NCBI RefSeq assembly: GCF_019669905.1
Contig: NZ_AP019777.1
Location: 4,216,001-4,280,000, forward strand
Direction of reading: 5' to 3'
DNA length: 64,000 bases
Source of the DNA: Methylomonas koyamae
GTDB lineage: Bacteria > Pseudomonadota > Gammaproteobacteria > Methylococcales > Methylomonadaceae
A model generated the notes under the pieces. The model made no database searches, was not told where the DNA came from, and saw only the letters and a list, made by a program, of their open reading frames with translations. This document shows, in pieces, positions 1 to 9,387 of the stretch (the first letter of the stretch is position 1; each line of letters starts with the position of its first letter). A program made the position numbers and the translations under genes.

Positions 1-411
1 CTTCAGCGCTTGCCAGGAGGTAAGCCCGACCATCGGAATGGATGCGGCCTGCACGAAATCCAGATTGGCTGGCTTCAGTGCTGCGGCGCTCTCCGGCACC
101 ACCGCGAATTCGGCAAGCGACCCTGTGCCAAGGTCGAAGATACTGGCGAAGACGGCATCGCCCGGCTTGAAGCGCGTTACGCGGCTGCCGACCTCAACCA
201 CCACGCCCGCCAGATCGCTGCCCAGTGTGGCTGGCAACTGGAAATGCAGAACAGGCTTGAACATCCCGGTTGGAATCATGTTGTCGATCGGGTTCAGGCC
301 CGCGGCGTGGACTTTTACCAGCAATTCGTCAGCCTTCGGTGTGGGGCGAGAAATGTCGGAAAAACCGATCTCGGGCGACTTGCTATAGCGTTTGAAGGTG
401 AGGGCTTTCAT
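1..411 (-). CDS. Quinone oxidoreductase-like MDR protein, N-terminal part
   Basis: From an ATG at 411 reading leftwards, 137 codons stay open to the window edge, so the C-terminus lies outside. The protein starts MKALTFKRYSKSP and continues with the GroES-like fold of the medium-chain dehydrogenase/reductase superfamily: a PxxxELLVKVHAAGLNPID segment, then LGSDLAGVVVEVG and FKPGDAVFA. The Cys and His zinc ligands of true alcohol dehydrogenases are missing at the NPID position, which favours a zinc-free NADPH:quinone oxidoreductase or enoyl-reductase type. The nucleotide-binding domain is not in the window. Its neighbours (SDR and HxlR regulator) suggest a small redox or electrophile-response cassette. 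The exact substrate cannot be told. Confidence 0.85.
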   Translation of the reverse strand, partial: MKALTFKRYSKSPEIGFSDISRPTPKADELLVKVHAAGLNPIDNMIPTGMFKPVLHFQLPATLGSDLAGVVVEVGSRVTRFKPGDAVFASIFDLGTGSLAEFAVVPESAAALKPANLDFVQAASIPMVGLTSWQALK

Positions 412-605
412 GGTTAAGGTGCTATTCACAAAAAATTCCTTGTTGCTAAGTTCAGACTAAATCGTTGTTGATCCGCATAAAGCGGAAGCAGTTGTGGCGC
501 AGGCTAGGGGGCGTTCGCCGACGACATGCACCTGGGCCCATACTTCGATATTGACCGGTTTGGGCTCGGGTATTTCGTTTCCATAACGATGGACGACGAA
601 CGCCT

Positions 606-1451
606 TCATGACATTTGTGGTTTTTTTATTGCGTCTAGCCGCAGATCTTTTCGAAGCCCTGCATCCAATACGCGAGCAGGCGCAAATCGGCGTAGCAAGC
701 TCAAGCGCCTAGCAAGACCACCCGCCGTATATCGGAGCCTCGGGCGAGCAGCTCTGGCTGCTTTAAGCACCACATCGGCCACCACTTCCGGCTCGTCGGC
801 AATAGCCATCACTTCCTCCAACACCTTGTCCAAGACCGCGCGGGTTTCGTGATACTCCGCAAGCTGCGAATCGGCCGCCAGCAGGTTCGCGTCAAACTTC
901 GTCTTTGTGTATGCGGGCTCGATGACAGAGACGCGGATGCCTCTGGAACGTAACTCGTGATCGAGCGATTCCGAATAGCCTTCGATCGCGTGCTTGCTCG
1001 CGGCATAAATCGCCATATACGGCATCGGCAATACGCCAAGCACGGAGCCAATGTTGATGATGCGGCCGCTGCCTTGGCGCCGCATATGGGGGGTAACGGC
1101 ACGAGTCATGCGGACGATACCGAAGAAGTTTGTATCGAAAACCGACTGGGACTGTTCGATCGAACTCTCTTCCGCGCCAGCAGGCGCAACCCCGAAACCT
1201 GCGTTGTTCACAAGCAGGTCAATGCGTCCTTCCCGTTGCATCACCTCGCTAACGGCAGCTTCGACGGAGATATCGCTAGTCACGTCGAGAGACAGCATCT
1301 GAAAAGAACGTTGACCCGTTTGGACGGCGCCCCGTCTGCTGGTGCCATAGACCTTGTAGCCAGCCGCGGTCAACCGCAGAGCGGTTGCTTCGCCTATGCC
1401 CGAGGATGCGCCAGTGACCAACGCGACACTAATATTTTGCTTAATACTCAT
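606..1451 (-). CDS. Short-chain dehydrogenase/reductase
   Basis: A 281-residue classical SDR. The cofactor motif TGASSGIG is at residues 14-21, followed by LDVTSD, the NNAG motif near residue 83, and the catalytic YxxxK as YAASK near residue 150 with the preceding Ser in NIGSVLG. Arg residues after the glycine motif (GTSRR) suggest NADPH rather than NADH. Length and motif spacing are normal for the family. It is transcribed away from the HxlR-type regulator whose start lies 104 bp upstream, and the shared intergenic region carries three phased repeats, so control by that regulator is likely. Substrate unknown; such pairs often respond to reactive carbonyls or quinones, but that is inference. 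Confidence 0.9.
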   Translation of the reverse strand: MSIKQNISVALVTGASSGIGEATALRLTAAGYKVYGTSRRGAVQTGQRSFQMLSLDVTSDISVEAAVSEVMQREGRIDLLVNNAGFGVAPAGAEESSIEQSQSVFDTNFFGIVRMTRAVTPHMRRQGSGRIINIGSVLGVLPMPYMAIYAASKHAIEGYSESLDHELRSRGIRVSVIEPAYTKTKFDANLLAADSQLAEYHETRAVLDKVLEEVMAIADEPEVVADVVLKAARAARPRLRYTAGGLARRLSLLRRFAPARVLDAGLRKDLRLDAIKKPQMS

Positions 1452-1493
1452 AATTCAAATCTCCTTACCGGGTGGATTGTCTATCGCCTAAGT

Positions 1494-1548
1494 GTTACTA
1501 TCATTTTGGAAGTAATGTTACTACCAATTTGAAAGCAAGTCACTACCA
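1494..1548. promoter_or_regulatory. Three phased direct repeats, likely HxlR operator
   Basis: Between the divergent SDR and HxlR genes the motif GTYACTAYCA occurs at 1494, 1517 and 1539, that is at steps of 23 and 22 bp, about two helical turns. The last copy ends 7 bp before the HxlR start codon. Equal phasing on one DNA face and position in the divergent promoter suggest cooperative regulator binding and autoregulation. This is inference; no -10/-35 pair is assigned. Confidence 0.5.
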
Positions 1549-1555
1549 AAATTGT

Positions 1556-2053
1556 ATGAACGATAAAAATATTTGTGATGACCCTTGTCCAATCGCTCGT
1601 TGCTTGGCTTTTCTTGGCGACGCATGGAGTCTTTTGATCCTGCGGGACGCCCATTTCGGCCTCACCCGCTTTGACCAGTTTCGGAAAAACCTTGGCATCG
1701 GACCTGCGATCCTGACCCGAAGATTGGCGGCTCTGACAGCGGAAGGATTATTGGAAAAAAGGCTTTATTCTGAACGTCCGCCGCGCGAGGAGTATGTGTT
1801 GACTGCCGCTGGCCGCGATTTTCTGCCGGTGCTGTTCACGATTGGTGCCTGGGGACGTAAATATCGCGGCGAGGGCCGGCTGGTGCGCATCTTGGATGCC
1901 GAAACGGGGACGGAAATCAGACCGGTGCTTGTGGACGAGGTCACCGGGATAAAGATCGGGGATCGGCCGATACGCGTAGTCGAGCCGGATTTGGCAGAGT
2001 CGGGCAGTAACGGCATATCGTGCCCGGCTGCTTCCATGGCCGGAGCGGAATAA
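1556..2053 (+). CDS. HxlR-family winged-helix transcriptional regulator
   Basis: A 165-residue regulator. The start at 1556 is chosen over an in-frame codon at 1472 because HxlR proteins begin shortly before the CPIARCLAFLGDAW segment and because the upstream start would swallow the repeat region. The winged-helix core follows: LLILRDAHFGLTRFDQF, ILTRRLAALTAEGLLEKR and the wing EEYVLTAAGRDF. The two Cys early on (CDDPCPIARC) are typical and in some members sense electrophiles or oxidants. The C-terminal tail of about 50 residues beyond the HTH domain is longer than minimal members. Divergent from the SDR gene, which it probably controls. Confidence 0.88.
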   Translation: MNDKNICDDPCPIARCLAFLGDAWSLLILRDAHFGLTRFDQFRKNLGIGPAILTRRLAALTAEGLLEKRLYSERPPREEYVLTAAGRDFLPVLFTIGAWGRKYRGEGRLVRILDAETGTEIRPVLVDEVTGIKIGDRPIRVVEPDLAESGSNGISCPAASMAGAE

Positions 2054-2207
2054 CCGAACCACTGTTGTGGAAGCTATATACGCAGCATCGTGTCCAAACT
2101 AGGCTCGGATGGTTTAACGCTTTTTTTTCAGCGTTGAGTTCTGCGTTGTTGAGTGTTGTCGGCTATACGAAAGGGTAAGAGGGCTGTTTCTCAAATCCGC
2201 CAAGCGA

Positions 2208-3311
2208 TTAGGTTTCGACGATGCACACTCTCTGCGTAATCCCGCACAGCAAGGTGTACGGAATCGTATCGGCGTGGCGGGCGATTTCCTCGACCGGCAG
2301 GCCGTTGCCCCACAGCGTGACCGGGTCGCCGGGCTGGGCGTCGGGTAGGTCGTTCAGGTCGACGGTGATCATGTCCATCGATACCCGGCCGATCAGCGGC
2401 ACCCGGCGGCCGTTGACCAACACCGGCGCGCCGCTGCGGGTGGCGCGGTGGTAGCCGTCGCCGTAACCTATCGACACCACGCCCAAACGGGTGGCGCTGC
2501 GGCAGGTCCAGGTACCGCTGTAGCCCACGCTTTCGCCGGCGGCAAGGTCTTTAACCGCAATCAAGCGCGAATGCAGACTCATGGCCGGTTTCAAGCCGAA
2601 ATCGGCGCCGGTTTTGCCGGCGAACGGCGAGCAACCGTACAGCATCAGACCCGGCCTGACCCAATCGCCGCCTCTGTCCTGAGCGGCGCCGGAGCGGACG
2701 CTGGGCCAGCCGATGATACCGGCCGAGTTGGCGATACTGCGTTGGCCCGGATAATCTTTGACGGCGTCGTTGAACAAATCGATCTGGCGCCGGGTTTTGT
2801 CGTCCAACAGATCGTCGGCGTTGGCGAAATGGGTGATCAAGTTGATCGGCTGTTCGACCGCCGCGCAGGCCAGCAAGGCCTGGTAGGCGGCAGCAAAATC
2901 GTGGGCCTTAAAACCCAAGCGGTTCATGCCGGTGTCCAGCTTCAGCCAGACCGCCAGCTTGATGGCGCGGTCGGGTTGCTGTTGCAGAATGGCGATTTGT
3001 TGCGGCGCGTGGATCACCGCGGCCAGCCGGTATTTCAGTAACTGCTGCAATTCGTCGGCGCAGACGAAGCCCTGCAACACGGTAATCGGCTGCTCGAAGC
3101 CGGCCTGGCGCAAGCGGGCACCTTCGTCGACCCTGGCGACGGCAAAACCGTCGGCCTGTTCCAGCGCCGCCGCGACCCGGTCCATACCGTGGCCGTAAGC
3201 GTTGGCCTTGATCACCGCCATGATTTTGTTGTCGGGCGCGTAGCGCTTGACTTGTTCCAGGTTATGCCGCACTGCATCCAGATCCAAGCGCACATAAGCC
3301 GGCGGCATCAT
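2208..3311 (-). CDS. alr: Alanine racemase
   Basis: Cytosolic PLP enzyme interconverting L- and D-alanine for peptidoglycan synthesis. 367 residues, normal length. The PLP lysine is in AVIKANAYGHG (Lys34). The second catalytic residue, Tyr, is in SVGYSGTW in the C-terminal beta domain. VSIGYGDGYHR and GRVSMDMITVDL are further family hallmarks. The ATG at 3311 overlaps the dnaB stop (ATGA) and is followed by a second ATG, so the start may be either Met; translation is probably coupled to dnaB. The dnaB-alr order is common in gammaproteobacteria. Confidence 0.96.
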   Translation of the reverse strand: MMPPAYVRLDLDAVRHNLEQVKRYAPDNKIMAVIKANAYGHGMDRVAAALEQADGFAVARVDEGARLRQAGFEQPITVLQGFVCADELQQLLKYRLAAVIHAPQQIAILQQQPDRAIKLAVWLKLDTGMNRLGFKAHDFAAAYQALLACAAVEQPINLITHFANADDLLDDKTRRQIDLFNDAVKDYPGQRSIANSAGIIGWPSVRSGAAQDRGGDWVRPGLMLYGCSPFAGKTGADFGLKPAMSLHSRLIAVKDLAAGESVGYSGTWTCRSATRLGVVSIGYGDGYHRATRSGAPVLVNGRRVPLIGRVSMDMITVDLNDLPDAQPGDPVTLWGNGLPVEEIARHADTIPYTLLCGITQRVCIVET

Positions 3312-4702
3312 TCGTAATCCTCCGGGCCGTCGTAAATCCCGGCGAAATTCTCGAACCGGGTGTATTGGCCGAGGAAGGTCAGCCGCACCGTGCCGAGCGG
3401 GCCGTTCCGTTGCTTGCCGATGATGACTTCGGCAATGCCTTTGTCCGGGCTGTCTTCGTGGTAAACCTCGTCGCGGTACACGAAGATAATCAAGTCGGCA
3501 TCCTGCTCGATCGCGCCGGACTCGCGTAGATCGGACATCACCGGCCGTTTGTTGGGCCGCTGCTCCAGATTCCGGTTGAGCTGCGACAGCGCGATGACCG
3601 GCACGTTGAGTTCTTTCGCCAAGGCCTTCAAGCCGCGCGAGATGTCGGAAATCTGCTGCACCCGGTTATCGCCGCTGGCCGGCGATTGCATCAACTGCAA
3701 GTAATCGATCACGATCAGGCCGAGCTGGCCGTGTTCGCGAGTCAGGCGGCGGGCGCGGGAACGCACCTCGGTTGGCGTCAGCGCCGGGGTGTCGTCGATG
3801 AACATCTTGGTTTCGGCCAATAAATTGATCGCCGAAGTCAAACGCGGCCAGTCGTCGTCGTCCAGCTTGCCGGTTCTGACTTTATGCTGGTCGATGCGGC
3901 CCAACGACGACATCATCCGCATCGCCAGCGCCTCTCCCGGCATCTCCATACTGAACACCGCCACCGGCATGCCGCTCTTCAAGGCCACGTTTTCGGCCAT
4001 GTTCATCGCAATCGTGGTTTTGCCCATCGACGGCCGGCCGGCGACGATGATCAAATCGGACGGTTGCAGGCCGGAGGTTTTCTCGTCCAGGTCGGTAAAG
4101 CCGGTGCTGGCGCCGGTGATGTCGCCATCCTGCTCGTACAACATTTCGATTTTGTCGACCGCCTTGGCCAACAGCGATTTGATCGAATTGAACCCGCCCT
4201 GCCCCTTCTGCCGCTGTTCGGCGATTTCGAATACTTTGCGCTCGGCGTTTTCCAGCAATTCGGCGGTTTCCCGGCCTTCGGTACTGAACGCCGAATCGGA
4301 AATTTCGGTGCCGACGTGGATCAGTTGCCGCAACACCGAACGGTCACGGACGATGTTAGCGTAAGCCACAATGTTGGCGGCGCTGGGGGTATCCCGCGCC
4401 AGCGTGCTCAGATAAGCCAGACCGCCGACATCCTGCAACTCGCCGGTGGTTTCCAGCACCTCTGAGATCGTGACGACATCGAACGGGTCCTGGCGCTCGG
4501 CCAATTCGGCGATGGCGCGAAAAATCAAACGGTGGTCGCGGCGGTAGAAATCGTTCTCGCCGACTTTATCGGCGACGGAGTCCCAAGTCTGGTTGTCCAG
4601 CAACAAACCGCCCAACACCGATTGCTCGGCTTGAATCGAATGCGGCGGAACTTTCAGAGACTCTACGGTTTGATCGGGCAGGAAATAAAGGTCTTCGGAC
4701 AT
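3308..4702 (-). CDS. dnaB: Replicative DNA helicase
   Basis: Hexameric 5'-3' helicase of the replication fork. The start at 4702 (MSEDLYFLPDQ) gives 464 residues, the usual DnaB length; an in-frame upstream codon would add 24 non-conserved residues. The N-terminal collar domain (SIQAEQSVLGGLLLDN) is followed by the RecA-like ATPase: Walker A GRPSMGKTT, Walker B LIVIDYLQLM, the ALSQLNR region, and the arginine-finger end SDLRESGAIEQDADLI. No intein is present at the Walker A or Walker B sites. It is followed directly by alr with overlapping codons. Confidence 0.97.
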   Translation of the reverse strand: MSEDLYFLPDQTVESLKVPPHSIQAEQSVLGGLLLDNQTWDSVADKVGENDFYRRDHRLIFRAIAELAERQDPFDVVTISEVLETTGELQDVGGLAYLSTLARDTPSAANIVAYANIVRDRSVLRQLIHVGTEISDSAFSTEGRETAELLENAERKVFEIAEQRQKGQGGFNSIKSLLAKAVDKIEMLYEQDGDITGASTGFTDLDEKTSGLQPSDLIIVAGRPSMGKTTIAMNMAENVALKSGMPVAVFSMEMPGEALAMRMMSSLGRIDQHKVRTGKLDDDDWPRLTSAINLLAETKMFIDDTPALTPTEVRSRARRLTREHGQLGLIVIDYLQLMQSPASGDNRVQQISDISRGLKALAKELNVPVIALSQLNRNLEQRPNKRPVMSDLRESGAIEQDADLIIFVYRDEVYHEDSPDKGIAEVIIGKQRNGPLGTVRLTFLGQYTRFENFAGIYDGPEDYE

Positions 4703-4786
4703 CGGCTCGGCGCGAATCGGCAGGGTAAATCGGAGCCGCATTATACCCGGATTTACGCCGGCTCCGGCCGGCAAGCGCCGGCGGAT

Positions 4787-6025
4787 TTATTCCGGACAGA
4801 ATTCGCCTTGGGCCAGATGGTAATAGTCTTCGGCGTCGGCTTTTAGCTTTTCCACCACGCCGGCGTCCAGCACGCCGTCGGCAACCCGGCGTTCCAGGTA
4901 GGCGACGATTTCCGCCAGCGGCATGCCGACCCGGTAAGGCCTCGATTGGGCTAAAGCCTGAAAAATATCGGCGACGCTGATAATGCGGCACTCCAGCGGC
5001 AACGCCGTTGCCGCGGTTTTGAACGGATAACCTTCGCCGCGCAGGTTTTCATGGTGCAGTCCGGCCCACTCCGGAATTTTCGAATCGACGAATACCCGCT
5101 GCAGAATCCGGTAGGTGTCGTAACTGTGGCGCTGCATGCAGGCCCGCTCTTCCGCAGTCAGGCTGCCGGGCTTGTCGATAATGTCTTCCGATACCCGCAA
5201 TTTACCGATGTCGTGCAGCAAACCGGCGATTTCGACTTGCTCCAGGTTGGCGCCGTCGATACCGAAGGACTGCGCCAGCCGGCGGGCGATTTGCGCTACC
5301 CGCTCCGAATGCAGCTCGGTGTAGGGGCTTTTGGCGTCGACCACCCGCGAGAACAACCGGGCAATCTCGCGCAAATCGGGATAAGGCAACGTCTCCAGCG
5401 GCACGTGGTTACCCAGATTGCGCAAATCCTCGTCCAGATAATCCGGGTCCATCGCCAGCCAGAACGCCTGGCTCTGCGCCAAATCGGCGAACGCATCCAG
5501 TAACTCCGGACAAAACAGGCTGCCGGAATAACTTTGCAGCCGCTCGACAATCTTCGGTGCGGCAATCAGAATTTGTTCGCTGGCCAGATAAGGCGCCTGC
5601 AGCACGTCGATGCGGTCGGCCAGGAACAGCAGATTGGCACGCAGCCGGGTTCTGGCGGACAGCGCCGTTTGCTGCAACTTTTCCCAGCGGGTATGGTGGT
5701 AGCGGATCTCCTCCGCCAGATGGCTGAGCGGCGGACAGGCGCGCAGATATTCCTCGCCGCGCTGGCAGTGCGCTTCGGCGCCGTCCCATTCCAACGACTC
5801 GGTCAGGTGCCGGTGTTCGCGAATCTTGGCCACGCCGCAATCGTGCAACATGCCGGCCTGCAGAATACTGAGCCTATCCTCCGCCGACCAGGCCAATTTT
5901 CCGGCAATATGCCACGCCATCATCGCCACCCGCTTGCCGTGTTTGACTTCGTCGATACCGACCAAATCCAGCGCGCAGGTCAGCGCAATGATCGCACGGT
6001 GTAAATCGATGTGTTGGCTGTCCAT
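4787..6025 (-). CDS. Tandem HD / HD-GYP domain protein
   Basis: A 412-residue protein with two HD domains. The N-terminal one has HGKRVAMMAWH and MLHDCG. The C-terminal one is an HD-GYP domain: HSERVAQIARR, LLHDIGKL, the HHENLRGEGYPF signature (canonical form HHExxDGxGYP) and VADIFQALAQSRPYR. HD-GYP domains hydrolyse cyclic di-GMP; the metal-binding His/Asp set looks intact, so activity is plausible. No receiver or membrane segment is visible, so the signal input may be the N-terminal HD domain. The ATG at 6025 is preferred over one at 6055 because a weak GGGA lies at suitable distance. It is divergent from the RND pump gene. Confidence 0.88.
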   Translation of the reverse strand: MDSQHIDLHRAIIALTCALDLVGIDEVKHGKRVAMMAWHIAGKLAWSAEDRLSILQAGMLHDCGVAKIREHRHLTESLEWDGAEAHCQRGEEYLRACPPLSHLAEEIRYHHTRWEKLQQTALSARTRLRANLLFLADRIDVLQAPYLASEQILIAAPKIVERLQSYSGSLFCPELLDAFADLAQSQAFWLAMDPDYLDEDLRNLGNHVPLETLPYPDLREIARLFSRVVDAKSPYTELHSERVAQIARRLAQSFGIDGANLEQVEIAGLLHDIGKLRVSEDIIDKPGSLTAEERACMQRHSYDTYRILQRVFVDSKIPEWAGLHHENLRGEGYPFKTAATALPLECRIISVADIFQALAQSRPYRVGMPLAEIVAYLERRVADGVLDAGVVEKLKADAEDYYHLAQGEFCPE

Positions 6026-6279
6026 AGGTAAGAGTCCCAAGGTTAGAGTTATCATGCGAGCCGCCGCCGGCCTAGCACTTCCAGTGCGCCGGTTTCATGT
6101 CCGTTGGCTGCGATGTTAATGCAGTTTAGCGGAGCCGGCAAAGCCCGCCGGACGTTATCCGCCGAATGCGTCACAGCTTATGTCGGCCGCAGCGCCAAGC
6201 CCTGAGCCGCCGGGCTGCAATAGACCGCGGCGAGCCGAACAGGCACAATAACCGGCTTAGTCCAATCTTGCTATCCGCC

Positions 6280-9200
6280 ATGCTCGCACTTCTGGTCCGC
6301 TTTTCGATTCGCTATTCCGGCATCGTCGTTACGCTGGCGCTGCTGCTGTTCGGTTACGGCAGCTACCGCTTCGCCAACGCCGGCCTGGATATTTTCCCGG
6401 AATTCGCCCCGAAACAGGTCATCATTCAAACCGAAGCGCCGGGCTTGGCCGCCGAACAAGTGGAAGTGCTGGTGACCCAGCAAATCGAAAACTCGATCAG
6501 CGGCTTGATCGGCCTGCAAACGCTGCGCTCGCAGTCGATTCAGGGACTATCCATCGTCACCGCCAACTTTTCGGAACGCAGCGACGTTTACCGTAACCGG
6601 CAATTGGTCAGCGAACGCCTGAACAGCCTGGGCCAGCGTTTGCCGGCCGGCGTCGGCACGCCGCTGGCGATACCGCTGTCGTCGTCGTCCGCTACCGTGT
6701 TGACGCTAGGCGTCAGCTCGGAAACCAAATCGCTGATGGATCTGCGCAGCCTGGTCGACTGGAGCCTGGTGCCGCGCCTGCTGGCGGTGCCCGGCGTGGC
6801 CGACGTCAACGTGTTCGGCGGCGATATCCAGCAGTTGCAAGTGCAACTGCAACCGGCCGCGCTGCAACGCTTCAATCTGGCGATCGAGGATGTGGTTGCC
6901 GCGGCGGCCGGCGCGGCCGAGATGAACGGTGCCGGCTTCATCGAAAACGCCAATCAGCGTTTTACCTTGCAGATCAGCGGCCAGCCGGCCAATCCCGAGC
7001 AATTCAAACAGTTGGTGGTCAAGCGCCAGGACGGCATGAACGTGACGCTGGCCGACGTTGCCGACATTCGCTACGGCGCGGAACCGCCGATCGGCGCGGC
7101 GCAGATCATGGGCAAACCGGGCATCGTGCTGATGGTGATCGGCCAGTACGGCGCCAATACCTTGTCGGTGTCGCGCCAAGTGGAATCGGTACTGGCAGGC
7201 TTTGAACCGATATTCCAACAACAGAATATCGGGTTTTACCCGCACCTGTTTCGGCCGGCGGATTATATCGAGACCTCGTTGCATAACCTGTCCGGCCATT
7301 TGCTGCTCGGCGGCCTGTTCGTGCTGGCCGTGCTCTACCTGTTTTTGTTCGACTTGCGCAGCGCGTTGATCGCCGCCACGGCGATTCCGCTGTCGTTGTT
7401 GAGCGCCGCAGTGGTGCTGCTGGAATGCGGCGTGAATCTCAACATCATGGTGTTGGGCGGTCTGGCGATTGCCTTGGGCGAAGTGGTCGACGACGCCATC
7501 ATCGACACCGAGAACATCTTCCGCCGCCTGCGCGAAAACCGGGCGAAGCTGTTTCCGGACAGCACCGCGGAAGTGGTTTACCAGGCTTCGCTGGAAGTGC
7601 GCAGCTCCGTGGTTTACGCCAGCTTTATCGTCGCGCTGGTGTTCGTGCCGCTGCTGACGCTGGACGGCGTCAGCGGCCGGCTGTTCGCCCCGCTCGGCGC
7701 GTCCTACATTCTGGCGATTTTGATGTCGCTGCTGGTGGCGTTGACGCTGACGCCGGCGTTGTGCCACCTGCTGTTCAAAGCCAATTTGCCGGACGATAGC
7801 GATCCGCCGTTGTTGCGTTGGCTGAAACCGCTATACGCCAAACAATTGCTGTGGGCGATCCGCCATTTCAAAGCCGTGGCCTTGGCCGGCGCGGTCGCGT
7901 GCCTGATCGGCATCGCCGCCTTCCTGCAACTGAACCACAAATTTCTGCCGGAACTGCGCGAGGGCCACTTCATCGTCCATACCGCCAGCGTGCCCGGCAC
8001 TTCGTTGCCGGAATCGATCCGGGTCGGCAGCCTGTTGACCGAACGGCTGACGGCAGTCGCCGGCGTGGAATCGGTGTCGCAATGGGCCGGCCGCGCCGAA
8101 CGCGGCGCCGATACGTACGGCAGCCATTACAGCGAATACGAAGTGCGTTTGCATCCCCTTTCCGGCCCCGAGCAGCAACGCGTGTTGGACGAAATCCGCG
8201 CCATTCTGGACAGTTTTCCCGGTATCCATTACGAGGCCAACACCTTCCTGACCGAGCGGGTCGACGAAACCATTTCCGGCTACACCGCGCCGGTCGTGGT
8301 CAATATTTACGGCAACGATCTGGCGGAGCTGGACGCCAAGGCGCAACAACTGGCGGCGCTGATCGAAACCATGCCCGGCGCCGAAGATGTGCAATTGCGC
8401 TCGCCGCCGGCCACCAGCTTGCTGCAAGTGCAACTCGACCCGGAGCGGCTGAAATTCCGCGGCATCAGCCCGGCGCAAGTGATGGCGGCATTGCAAACCG
8501 CCTACGAGGGCCGCATCGTCGGCAAGAATCTGCAGGGCAACCGGATTTTCAACGTGGCGGTATCGCTACCGCCGGACTGGCGCAGCCGGCCGGATTCCTT
8601 GGCGCAACTACCGCTGAAGAACGCCGAGGGCCAGCGCGTGCTGCTGGGCGAAGTGGCCGAAGTCCGCCACGGCGAAGGCCGCTACAACATCCTGCACCAG
8701 GGCGCGCAACGGATTCAGACCGTGACCTGCAAAGTCGAAGGCCGCGACATGGACGCCTTCATGGCCGAACTTAAGCAACGGGTGCAAACCGAATTGAACT
8801 GGCGCGACGGCAGTTATCCCGAATTCATCGGCGCGGCGCTGGAACAAGCCAAGGCCCGCGAAACCTTGCTGGTCCACGCCTTGCTGGCCGACGCCGGCGT
8901 CTTGATTTTCGTGTTTATCGCATTCGGCAGCCTGCGCCATATGCTGTTGACCTTATTGAATCTGCCGTTTGCGCTGCTGGGCGGCGTCGCCGCGGTCGTG
9001 GCGACCGACGCCACGCTGTCGGTCGGCTCGTTCGTCGGCTTCGTCACCTTGTTCGGCATCACCGTACGCAACTGCATCATGCTGATTTCGCATTACCGGC
9101 ATCTGATCGAATTCGAAGGCCAGGAATGGTGCACCGCGACGCTGATCCGCGGCGCCCAGGAACGGCTGCCGGCCATTCTGATGACGGCCTTGGTCACCGC

Positions 9201-9387
9201 ATTGGCGATGCTGCCGATCGCAATCGGCAGCGATAATCCGGGTAGAGAAATCATGGGGCCGATGGCGGCCATCATTATCGGCGGCCTGGCATCGTCGACG
9301 GTACTGAACCTATTGCTGTTGCCGGCGATTTTGCAGCGCTACGGCCGTTTCAATGTCGAACTGGCCGGCAGCAACGCCGCTAACTGA
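6280..9387 (+). CDS. RND-family efflux permease (CzcA/CusA-type)
   Basis: Inner-membrane proton-driven pump subunit, 1,035 residues from the ATG at 6280 (MLALLVRFSIRYSG); upstream in-frame codons add a tail lacking RND similarity. It has the RND duplication: TM1 near residues 13-33, a large periplasmic loop (DIFPEFAPKQVIIQTEAPG), the TM4 region LAIALGEVVDDAIIDTENIF with the acidic proton-relay residues at about coordinates 7455-7520, and a second half with GSFVGFVTLFGITVRNC. The similarity pattern points to the heavy-metal or unclassified RND group rather than AcrB; substrate unknown. No adaptor or outer-membrane gene adjoins it. It ends tail to tail with hypF, the stops overlapping by 8 bp. 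Confidence 0.9.
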   Translation: MLALLVRFSIRYSGIVVTLALLLFGYGSYRFANAGLDIFPEFAPKQVIIQTEAPGLAAEQVEVLVTQQIENSISGLIGLQTLRSQSIQGLSIVTANFSERSDVYRNRQLVSERLNSLGQRLPAGVGTPLAIPLSSSSATVLTLGVSSETKSLMDLRSLVDWSLVPRLLAVPGVADVNVFGGDIQQLQVQLQPAALQRFNLAIEDVVAAAAGAAEMNGAGFIENANQRFTLQISGQPANPEQFKQLVVKRQDGMNVTLADVADIRYGAEPPIGAAQIMGKPGIVLMVIGQYGANTLSVSRQVESVLAGFEPIFQQQNIGFYPHLFRPADYIETSLHNLSGHLLLGGLFVLAVLYLFLFDLRSALIAATAIPLSLLSAAVVLLECGVNLNIMVLGGLAIALGEVVDDAIIDTENIFRRLRENRAKLFPDSTAEVVYQASLEVRSSVVYASFIVALVFVPLLTLDGVSGRLFAPLGASYILAILMSLLVALTLTPALCHLLFKANLPDDSDPPLLRWLKPLYAKQLLWAIRHFKAVALAGAVACLIGIAAFLQLNHKFLPELREGHFIVHTASVPGTSLPESIRVGSLLTERLTAVAGVESVSQWAGRAERGADTYGSHYSEYEVRLHPLSGPEQQRVLDEIRAILDSFPGIHYEANTFLTERVDETISGYTAPVVVNIYGNDLAELDAKAQQLAALIETMPGAEDVQLRSPPATSLLQVQLDPERLKFRGISPAQVMAALQTAYEGRIVGKNLQGNRIFNVAVSLPPDWRSRPDSLAQLPLKNAEGQRVLLGEVAEVRHGEGRYNILHQGAQRIQTVTCKVEGRDMDAFMAELKQRVQTELNWRDGSYPEFIGAALEQAKARETLLVHALLADAGVLIFVFIAFGSLRHMLLTLLNLPFALLGGVAAVVATDATLSVGSFVGFVTLFGITVRNCIMLISHYRHLIEFEGQEWCTATLIRGAQERLPAILMTALVTALAMLPIAIGSDNPGREIMGPMAAIIIGGLASSTVLNLLLLPAILQRYGRFNVELAGSNAAN

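Noticed and set aside
38..852. Plus-strand open frames across 10-417 and 526-852
   Set aside because: They lie antisense to, or partly over, the quinone-oxidoreductase-like and SDR genes, whose minus-strand proteins carry clear family motifs.
7335..7767. Gln/His-rich antisense frames in the RND pump gene
   Set aside because: They are typical reverse-strand shadows of GC-rich coding sequence.
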